From: Simmondsia chinensis
Taxonomy: Eukaryota; Streptophyta; Magnoliopsida; Caryophyllales; Simmondsiaceae
DNA: 64,000 nt
NCBI GenBank assembly: GCA_018398585.1
Contig: JAGTTD010000008.1
Coordinates: 4,848,501 to 4,912,500 of the forward strand
Direction of reading: 5' to 3'
Below, in pieces: positions 56,783 through 64,000 of the stretch. Position 1 is the stretch's first letter. Each line of letters begins with the position of its first letter. The position numbers and the translations under genes are program-made. The notes below the pieces were generated by a model. It saw nothing but the letters and a program-made list of their open reading frames with translations. It searched no databases and was not told where the DNA came from.

Positions 56783-57138
56783 GGTAAATTACATATTAAT
56801 ACCCTGATATTTGGTGTATTAATTTTTTTGGCCATGAACTTAATGAAATAATTTTTTAGACCAGAAGTTACATATATTTAATAAAATAGTCCAACCGCAG
56901 TGTGTAAAGTTGTAAAACAGACCCCTCTTCCCTCTTCCGACTCTACTTCATTAGAACTGCCACAATCTGTTTATGTGTGGAATGAGGGGAATGACAAAGG
57001 GATGGTGGGGTTGCCAAACAAATAATGACAAATTTTACACCCTTTTACACTATTGTTTGGACCATTTTATTAAATAACCTGACGTTTGGACCAAAAAATC
57101 AATACATCAAGCCTTAAGATACCAATATGCAATTTAAG
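56783..57138. mobile_element. Foldback MITE at the 3' end of the PAC1-like gene
   Basis: The left end gtaaattacatattaatacc and tttggtgtattaatttttt pair with aaaaaatcaatacatcaa and gataccaatatgcaattta at the right. It ends about 18 bp beyond the stop of the minus-strand gene, so transcript end signals may lie inside it. Confidence 0.75.
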
Positions 57139-57156
57139 GAAACAAAATGTACCTGA

Positions 57157-57969
57157 TCAGGTGTACAATTCTGTATCAAGTAGAGGATCCTTCATCCACC
57201 CAGATCTTAAAACCTCGTCCTCATCCTCAGCTTCCGGGCTGAACTCCAAACCCGACAGCACATCTTTGAGCAAAAGAGATCTAACCAACTTCATCACAGA
57301 ACTACCAAATTCGGGCCATGAAACACATAAGGCGCCCTTGATGCTCTTAATCTGACATCGAGCTAGTAGAGCAGCGGCTAGCCCATCCACTACACTTCCA
57401 AACAGAAAGTAATCGAGTTCCTTTAACAATGGTGAACCTCCACCATTATCTCCATGTCGTTTTTGTTCTAATGATGTCTCCAGCTTATATGCAAGCGTCT
57501 CATCCCGAGAGAGCTTACCTCGAAAATTCTGGGTTTGGATCGAATCTAAGATCAGAACCTTATCTGGAATGATCTTTTCACTGAGAAGCAGCTTTGAAAC
57601 AGCATGTGATCTCTCTGCTGGCACGTGAAAGTGGACAGTGACAAGGAGGATTAACTTTTCGCTGTCATTTGTCACGTAGATGTTGCAGGAGTTATCTTTT
57701 AGCGAAGGGGTGATGTGGTTTCCGGAGAAGGGAATCTCAGGGAGAATGAGGGTTCCGATGAGGGTTTTTGGAGAGAAGTGATGGAAGATGTGAAGAGATG
57801 GGGGTGATATGGCGATGATAAGGAGAGACGGGTGGAGAGTTTTGTTATTGTAAGAGTCGGAAAGTAAAAGGAATGGGGATGGTAAGGGAGGTGATGATGG
57901 AGTGAAGATGTTGAGATCTTCTTGAAAGAATCTTGACGGTGGAGGAATCTCTGTAAGAACATCTTCCAT
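57157..57969 (-). CDS. Proteasome assembly chaperone 1 (PAC1/PSMG1)-like protein
   Basis: An intact, intronless frame of 270 residues starts MEDVLTEIPPPSRF and ends LLDTELYT. Recognisable stretches: SLLIIAISPPSLHIFHH, IGTLILPEIPFSG, CNIY, PDKVLILDSIQTQNFRGKLS, VDGLAAALLARCQIKSIKGA and CVSWPEFGSSVMKLVRSLL. These match my memory of the conserved plant PAC1-like family. In the family, PAC1 pairs with PAC2 in the cytosol or nucleus to template the proteasome alpha ring. There is no signal peptide or membrane segment. The gene is convergent with the P450, 2.0 kb away. It is the only undamaged gene in the window. Family assignment is by recognition, not by search. Confidence 0.68.
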   Translation of the reverse strand: MEDVLTEIPPPSRFFQEDLNIFTPSSPPLPSPFLLLSDSYNNKTLHPSLLIIAISPPSLHIFHHFSPKTLIGTLILPEIPFSGNHITPSLKDNSCNIYVTNDSEKLILLVTVHFHVPAERSHAVSKLLLSEKIIPDKVLILDSIQTQNFRGKLSRDETLAYKLETSLEQKRHGDNGGGSPLLKELDYFLFGSVVDGLAAALLARCQIKSIKGALCVSWPEFGSSVMKLVRSLLLKDVLSGLEFSPEAEDEDEVLRSGWMKDPLLDTELYT

Positions 57970-58485
57970 GTCTCGCGAGGTTTTTCTGTTCTGAACAATG
58001 CAAATGCAACCATGGATGAGTTATCCGAGGTCATAATCATTTTTAGTTGTTTGGACAAGATAGTTGTTTCCCTTAGATGGAATTTGAACATGGGATCAGT
58101 TGTCCTACGCTGGAGCTGGAGGCAAGCCATCTTAGAGGTTTCTAAGGTTAGGAGCCAAGAGGCACCTTTTAAATTAAAATATATAATACATAAGAAGAAA
58201 AATACATGAATTCATAATTGAATCACTAAAGTATAGCATTTTATACAATTAAATATCAAGCACAAATTCAAAAAATTGGGCTCGACACTTCCGCTCTGTA
58301 TACACTAGAGTATAAGGCCTTGAAATACAAAAGTCTAGCTAACGAGTTATACAGAAAAGGGTAAGAACTGTAGATCACTTTTCTGAGCATGATACTTCGA
58401 CATTTTAAGAATTCCTACAACAATGATTTGCACCTAGGACCTCATGTCGTAGGGCCTTAACCTTATCAGTGTTATTCACCGCTAC
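57970..58485. other. Upstream flank of the PAC1-like gene
   Basis: Presumed promoter and leader of the minus-strand gene. I see no clear TATA box and no repeat with paired ends. Short frames here are shadows. Confidence 0.5.
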
Positions 58486-58497
58486 AGCAAAACCTCG

Positions 58498-58783
58498 TTG
58501 TTGTAGCCGATATAGCGGTTTAGAATAGAGGAGCATATCTAGGCTAGTCATAGCGCCCCTAGGCTCATACGTGCTTTGCTGATTATTGCTTTGTTGTTTT
58601 ATTAATTTATTGCTTATTGCTTTATTTCCCTATTGCTTTATTGCTTGTTGTTTTATTGCTTATTGTTGCTTTATGCTCTCTTTGTGTTATTGTTGTTATG
58701 CTTTCCAGGTTGGGGGTCCTTGAACACAGTCTTTCTTTAGGGTAGCACCCTGAAGGAGTAAGGTTGCATACATCTCAAACCAC

Positions 58784-58814
<31 letters not shown>

Positions 58815-58877
58815 AACCCTTGCATTGGCGGAAGCCTTTAAAGCACTGAGTTTGTTGTTGTTGTGTCGTTGTTGTAG
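58498..58877 (+). mobile_element. RTE-type LINE 3' tail
   Basis: An exact duplication agcaaaacctcg (58486-58497 and 58878-58889) flanks a 380-bp insert ending in ttgttgttgttgtgtcgttg. It contains ttgctttattgcttattg repeats, a tgggggtcc phrase and a long C tract (about 58782-58804) followed by an A run. 5'-truncated, non-coding. Confidence 0.87.
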
Positions 58878-59087
58878 AGCAAAACCTCGATGGCTCTTGA
58901 TAAACATTTAACTTCCATCCCATTTCCCATCCATGTCTGTTTGGTTCAGAGAAAGCCAATTACCACCATATTCCTATCATATTTTACGTAAATTAATAGC
59001 AGTGATGACCTAGAGCGAACAAAATAAAGTTGACTTCCTCTTAAAGAGAAGTAAAAGACATTTCCATTCATAGACAAGAAAGCCTTC

Positions 59088-59248
59088 CCGATTGAGGACC
59101 CTCTGACACAGTCTCCCTTTATGTAGGACCCTGAAAGGTACGGCTGCGTACATCTCAAACCCCACCCCCCCCCCCCCCCCCTCCTTTCCTCCCAATCCTG
59201 TTTTGGCGAGAGCCCTTGCGGCACTGGGTTTATCGTTATTGTTGTTGT
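59088..59248 (+). mobile_element. RTE-type LINE 3' tail, shorter copy
   Basis: The flanks agacaagaaagccttc (59072-59087) and agacaataaagtcttt (59249-59264) are a 16-bp TSD with a few mismatches. The insert has the same gaccctctgacacagtc, gctgcgtacatctcaaacc, C tract (about 59163-59180) and cactgggttt..ttgttg end as the other copies. Confidence 0.8.
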
Positions 59249-59270
59249 AGACAATAAAGTCTTTTCCATC

Positions 59271-60125
59271 TTAGGACCTGTTTGGGATTGCTGTGAAAAA
59301 ATTGCTTATTTTAAAAGCATTTTCTGTAAAAACACTTCTGTAAAAAGTACTGTTTTGAACAAGCAGTTTGTGTTTAGCTCAACGAGTCAGAAGTGCTTGT
59401 TTTATTATTGTTAGTGTTTGGCCAGTGTTTAAAAAAAAATGCTTTTTTCTGTTGAATTACCAAAAAGGACATGGCAGAAGTGCTTTTGTACTTAATAGTG
59501 TTTGAATGTAGAATTGATTTTAAACAGTTTTTTTAGTATACATTAATCATTATAGGTTTTTAAATTTTAATAAAATAATAATGAATTGTAAAGTAAATTT
59601 TTTTTTTTTTAATTTTATTCATAATTTAGTATTATTTCTTAGAAACTTAAAAACCTAAAACGACTATTGTTAATATTGTCGTCGTCGTCGTTACTATTAA
59701 GTAAAATAAATACAATACAATAAATATAACATGCACGCGCGCACGCGCACATATATATATGTGTTGTGTTATATTATATTAAGAAAAACACAAATAATAT
59801 AACGAAGTCGTACATTTCAAACTTGTATACAGAGAGCAAAAGTAATAGAGTTTTGAAAGATGATATGTAAGGGTGTGTGATGTAATTTCAAAGTTTGAAT
59901 AGGGGCATTTTTGTCCTGAAAATTTTAAGTTTTTGATTCTGTTTCAGATTAAAATTAGAAGTACCAAATTTCTGCTTCTACTTAAAAGCAGAAAAACAAC
60001 TTCTACTTTTAATAAAAAGCTCGTTTTGATGTTTGCCAAATACCCTCCAAATTCCAGAAAAGTGCTTTTTTTGCCTAGAAAAAAGCACTTATTTTCCCAT
60101 AATAAGCAATCCCAAATAGACTCAC
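59271..60125. mobile_element. MITE with cctgtttgggattgct ends
   Basis: The left end ggacctgtttgggattgct pairs with aagcaatcccaaatagactc at the right. Subterminal ttgcttattttaaaagca and gaagtgcttttgta phrases pair with aaaagtgctttttt and cttattttccca. About 855 bp. It contains an alternating cgcgcgcacgcgcacatatatat stretch near 59735. Superfamily undetermined. Confidence 0.72.
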
Positions 60126-60169
60126 ATCCCCCATCCGCCTGATACTTTTCCCTCCTATTTCTTCTCTAA

Positions 60170-61094
60170 TCTTGGTATTAAGAAGGGGAGACAGACGTTT
60201 TTCCCATTACAATAGGGGTACATCAAGGATCAGCCCTGAGTCCCTTTCCGTTCATTTTGGTGATGGACGAGCTCACTAGGCACGTCCAAGGGGATGTACC
60301 TTGGTGCATGCTTTTCGCGGAAGATACAGTCCTGGTGGGAGAGTCCAGAATGGGGGTGAATGAAAAACTAGAACTCTGGAGGAGGGAGGGCCTTAGAATC
60401 GAAAGGGCTAAGGCTCAGTAGATCGAAGACAGAATATATGGAACTTAAGTTCAGCACCTCTACCATGCCAAGCGCAGCAGTCGTACGGATCGAATCAGAG
60501 AACATACCCCAAAAAGCTTGCATTAAATACTTGGGTTCCGTGGTACAGAAAGACGGCGAAGTGGACGCAGATATCAACAACAGGATTAAAGTGGGTTGGC
60601 ATAAATGGAGAATGGCATCGGCGATTTTGTGTGATAGGAAGTTCCCGCTAAAGCTAAAGGGTAAATACTATAAGATGGTAGTGAGGCCAGCTATGTCATA
60701 CGGGGCAGAGTGCTGGCCACTAAAGTGTCATCAAACACAAAAGATGAGGGTGATGGAGATGAGGATGCTGAGGTGGATGTGCAGGCACACAAGAAGGGGC
60801 AGGATCAGAAATGAGGTCATAAGAAGTAAATTAGGCATCGCCCCAATAGAAGATAAGTTAAGGGAGCAACGACTGCGGTGGTTTGGGCATGTTAGAAGGA
60901 GACCCACCACTACCCCTGTCAGGAGATGTGAACAACTCCACATAATAAACGGGAAGAGAGGGAGAGGACGGCTAAAAAAGAGCTGGATAGAGATAATTCG
61001 ACAGGATCTCACCTATCTCAACCTAAATGAAGATATGGCTCTAGACAGAGCTCTGTGGAGGTCAAGAATAGGTGTATCCGATATAGCGGGATAG
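60170..61094 (+). pseudogene. RTE reverse transcriptase, C-terminal half
   Basis: The frame reads IGVHQGSALSPFPFILVMDE (60210 on), then WCMLFAEDTVLVGESRMGV, where the catalytic FADD is FAED. A stop follows at about 60420. The long open stretch 60438-61094 (218 codons) contains IPQKACIKYLGSVVQKDGEV, AMSYGAECWPLKC, MRMLRWMCRHTRRGRI and RLRWFGHVRRRP, the C-terminal part of plant RTE proteins. The 5' part of the protein is absent, so the copy is dead. Confidence 0.88.
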
Positions 61095-61758
61095 GAGCAT
61101 CCGAACAATGTTGTTGTGGTTCGGGCACGTTACATTACGAGGAGACAAACCACTGCCCCAGTCAGGAGATGCAATCAGCTCCGTACCACGCTAGGCAGGA
61201 GGGGAAGAAGCAGGCCAAAGAAGGGATGACTGCAAGCGTTAAGGCAGGACCTCACCCACCCATCTAAACCTACAGGAGGAGATGGCCTGTGATAGAGATA
61301 GATAGAGATAGAGCTAGATGGAGGACTATCATAGGAGTAGTGGATGTAGCGGTCTCATACCGCTGCTTATTCTGCTATACTAGTGTTCCTGGGTATAATA
61401 CATATTAGGGTGCACCTATCCGTCTATCTGTTTACTTGCTTACTTGCTTATTTGCTTATTTGCATGCCGTGTCGCGCATGATATTGCCTCGAAGTCTCCT
61501 CTAGAGTGTTATGCTTCGTAATACTCACTTTATGCTTTGTCCTGCTCGTATGCATTGTTGCCTCCTTTTGCTCACAGGTTGCTACGATGCGATGATGGCA
61601 TGAATCTCAGGTTGGAGGTCCTCGGAAATAGCCTCTCTTCAGGTTTAACACCCTGAAGGGGGAAGGCTGCGTACATCAACCCCCCCTCCCCCCGGGGCCC
61701 CACTTCTGCGGGAGCCCTTGAGGCATTGGGTCTGTTGCTGCTGTTGTTGTTGTTGTAT
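60170..61758 (+). mobile_element. RTE-type LINE, 5'-truncated
   Basis: It begins inside the reverse transcriptase gene and ends in (ttg)n at 61727-61756. The 3' part carries the duplicated gtggttcgggcacgttac and gagatgcaatcagctccg segment and the ggctgcgtacatcaaccc plus C tract, as in the minus-strand copy 29963-32939. No TSD was identified. Confidence 0.87.
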
Positions 61759-62831
61759 TCCAAACAAAATTGCCTTGATCAATAGATACTCCATTTACCA
61801 CCTTGAAGGCTTTGTTTGATCGCACAAAAGAATAATTCAAATGAACAGAAGTATTCTAGCCCAAATTTCCACTGAAAACCATTTTTTTAGCCATATATGG
61901 ACCTCTCTAGCTGCAGCTCAGAAACCCACCGAAAAAAACCTGACACCTCATCCTAACTCTGTTATCAGATAGCTCACTCAGAGTTCATATTACGCACTTT
62001 CTACCAGTACTACAAAACCAAATTCCAAGAGCGTGTACAAAAAACTGGCCTACACTTCTCACTATGAGGGGAGCCAATGATAAAAATAAAAATTACAATT
62101 AGCCCACATCAAAAAATTTTCAACTCATGGGAACACAAACCATTGAGAATTCTACACAGTGAGTCTAATATCAAAGTTCCAAATTGTAGTTACGAGAAGA
62201 AAAGACATCCATATATAACTATAATAAACTTCTCCACGCAATCCAACTGATTTTAGAGTAAATTGGAATTAAATGAGAATTTCATATGCTCTTTGGGTCA
62301 ACCTCAGGGCTGATGAAATTTATCATTGTATCAAGGTAGATTGATGGTTATGGGCAATTATTTGGTGCACCAAAAGCCTCAAGGTGAAAGGTGTGCATTG
62401 AATTGGACATGCCGAGAGGCTATCCAACTAATGATGTATCCAATTAGATCGCCAAATTCCTAAAAGCTAATATAAAAATCCCACATTGAAGTTATGGCCA
62501 AAAGTTGATCAATATATAGTATAGTTAGCTAGCTCATTTAATATCCCATAGACTTAATATATAGACCTCACGCGCCAACTTTATTAGCTAGAACGACAAA
62601 ATTCAACATGGACTCCACAAACCTCGTGATATGTGCTAAAATGTGGAAATAGAGAGAAGAATCTAGAGTGGGCCACTACCATCTCACCCAAACCACTGTT
62701 GATACAAATATCTTAAATTTACATGTATATATTTTTTTAACTGACTTTATTTTATATACAAATACTACATTTTTTATATTTGCTTTCAGGTCCCTAGTTC
62801 ATCTATAAATATAGAATTCATAATGAAGAAT
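61759..62831. other. Intergenic, nothing recognised
   Basis: No open frame with a recognisable motif and no paired repeat ends. Composition is ordinary AT-rich plant DNA. Confidence 0.55.
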
Positions 62832-63192
62832 ATGTTACGAATGAAATCAATTTTCTCTGTCCCTTGTTATAAGAGAAAATAAATCAATCACGTGTAGGAC
62901 ACGTAATACAACAGTATTTTAGTAGGTAGTATTATTTAGTAGCAATTTAGAAAATTTTTATTTCTAAATAGATAATTAGTGGTCCCCCCTCCCCCCATAC
63001 TATTATAAATAGGGTAAGAATTGTATTGGCAAGAGAACGAATGAATGATGAAAGCTGAATTTTCTCACCCCCTCTACTATTATCTTCTCCCTCTGTGAAT
63101 TCTACTCTATTCCCCCCTCAATTTTTACTTTAAACCATGGTTAAGCTTCGAAAAGGATAATCTAGCCACTCTTCCCAGTTTTAACTATATCA
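62832..63192 (+). mobile_element. Possible solo LTR
   Basis: It starts tgttacgaatg and ends aactatatca. It contains a TATA-like tataaatag (63005-63013), gctgaattttctc and a pyrimidine-rich ctctactattatcttctccctc region, as in gypsy or copia LTR leaders. Flanks do not match, and the element type is uncertain. Confidence 0.4.
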
Positions 63193-63742
63193 ATGATTTC
63201 TCTATCCTAGTTTAAATCTCCCTCTCCCTCCACCTTCTATCTTCCTCTCAATTCAAATTTTTATGATTTCAAGATAAAAAATTAAGGGTTTTATCACTTC
63301 ATCGTGACACAAGTCCCTGCTAGAAACCCTAAATCATTGTCCCATCAACTAACACATTAACAGGATCAAAGCAGTGAAAACCTGAAAATAGAAATGTGAG
63401 ACCTCAACCCCTTAAATCGGATGTTTATTAACAATCACTTTGGTAAAGATGCTAGGACCACCCACAAACACTGAATCCTAAATCGAAATAGCAAACATAA
63501 AAAGAGATTGGAAGAAATAATATGAACACCTAAATTTACGCTATTCAGTAGCCTACATCCATGAAAGGCAGCAACAATATTTCACTACAGAAACAAAGAT
63601 ATTACGTTAGAATTATACTGCCCTTCCTTTTTCCCTACCATACCATGACGCAAGAGGACCCTATTTATAGGCATCTTAAGCTGTAACCTTTGAGGAGCTC
63701 AAGATTCACCTAATTTATGCCCTTAATAATTCCAATCATAAA
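63193..63742. other. Intergenic, nothing recognised
   Basis: No gene or repeat with paired ends was identified. The last 18 bases (63725-63742) are the TSD of the L1 tail. Confidence 0.5.
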
Positions 63743-63962
63743 GACCAATATACACCAGTAACACTTCCTATGAGAGAAGGTGGTATTCTTAAGAGCTCTT
63801 TGGATAAAGAGCTTTGGTGGCTTTATCGACATAGCTTTATCTGATTTACCATGGGATTGGAGGGTCTCATGTCGTTAGCATGATTGTATTTTTGAGGACA
63901 TCTTGTCCTTAACTGTTTGTACATTTTTTCTCTCTTAGTATAATTTCTTTTTTCAATAAAAA
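63743..63962 (+). mobile_element. L1-type LINE 3' tail
   Basis: The flanks aataattccaatcataaa (63725-63742) and aataattccaatcacaaa (63963-63980) are an 18-bp TSD with one mismatch. The 220-bp insert ends with ttttttcaataaaaaa, an L1-like 3' UTR and poly(A). 5'-truncated, non-coding. Confidence 0.87.
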
Positions 63963-64000
63963 AATAATTCCAATCACAAATTGGTTGTTTCGAGAGACCA

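Noticed and set aside
57699..58130. 143-codon minus-strand frame overlapping the PAC1-like gene
   Set aside because: It is in another frame of the same strand, and its N-terminal half extends into the upstream flank without a motif.

Overview
The window is nuclear DNA of a flowering plant. The evidence is the mix of LTR retrotransposons (Ty3/gypsy Reina-like, Ty1/copia SIRE-like and Ale-like), L1 and RTE-type LINEs, a Mutator-like element, hAT elements, many MITE-type foldbacks, and two plant host genes: a CYP81-like cytochrome P450 with GT-AG introns and a proteasome-assembly-chaperone-like gene. I could not resolve the species. No tRNA or rRNA genes, CRISPR arrays or bacterial features were seen.

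Positions 1-42,378 form a nest of transposons that can be read in order from target-site duplications (TSDs). A small MITE (1334-1676 plus 42360-42378) was split by a Reina-like gypsy element on the + strand (LTRs 1677-1984 and 42034-42354). That element was split by a SIRE-like copia element on the - strand (3986-39007, TSD tacag/tacaa). The copia element then took in a solo LTR in its 3' LTR (4452-6092), a 6.7 kb Mutator-like element with a perfect 9-bp TSD (7370-14094), a 7.9 kb coding-free LTR element of LARD type (14277-22161, TSD catat), an LTR-like block carrying a hAT-type MITE (about 22798-24020), an L1 tail (27101-27410), a solo LTR of its own family (27690-29191, TSD tgact), an RTE LINE (29963-32939, 16-bp TSD, itself hit by an L1 tail) and an Ale-like copia element (33949-38737, TSD ctaag). 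With all insertions removed, the SIRE and Reina reading frames join up again.

Positions 42,379-52,500 hold foldback MITEs, an L1 reverse-transcriptase relic split by a hAT MITE, and a 3.0 kb hAT transposon (48615-51649, perfect 8-bp TSD). The hAT carries a nearly complete but broken BED/hAT transposase, and its termini match the neighbouring hAT MITE.

Positions 52,500-58,000 are the genic island. The CYP81-like P450 (three exons, + strand, 52578-55185) and the intronless PAC1-like gene (- strand, 57157-57969) are convergent. The P450 has an apparent one-base frameshift right after its start codon. Positions 58,000-64,000 return to repeats: two RTE 3' tails with long C tracts, a large MITE, a 5'-truncated RTE LINE, a possible solo LTR and an L1 tail with an 18-bp TSD.

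All retrotransposon and transposase genes here carry stops or frameshifts. Only the PAC1-like gene is fully open. The most distinctive elements are the Mutator-like element that carries a plant mobile domain gene next to its transposase, and the LARD with four internal tandem-repeat families.
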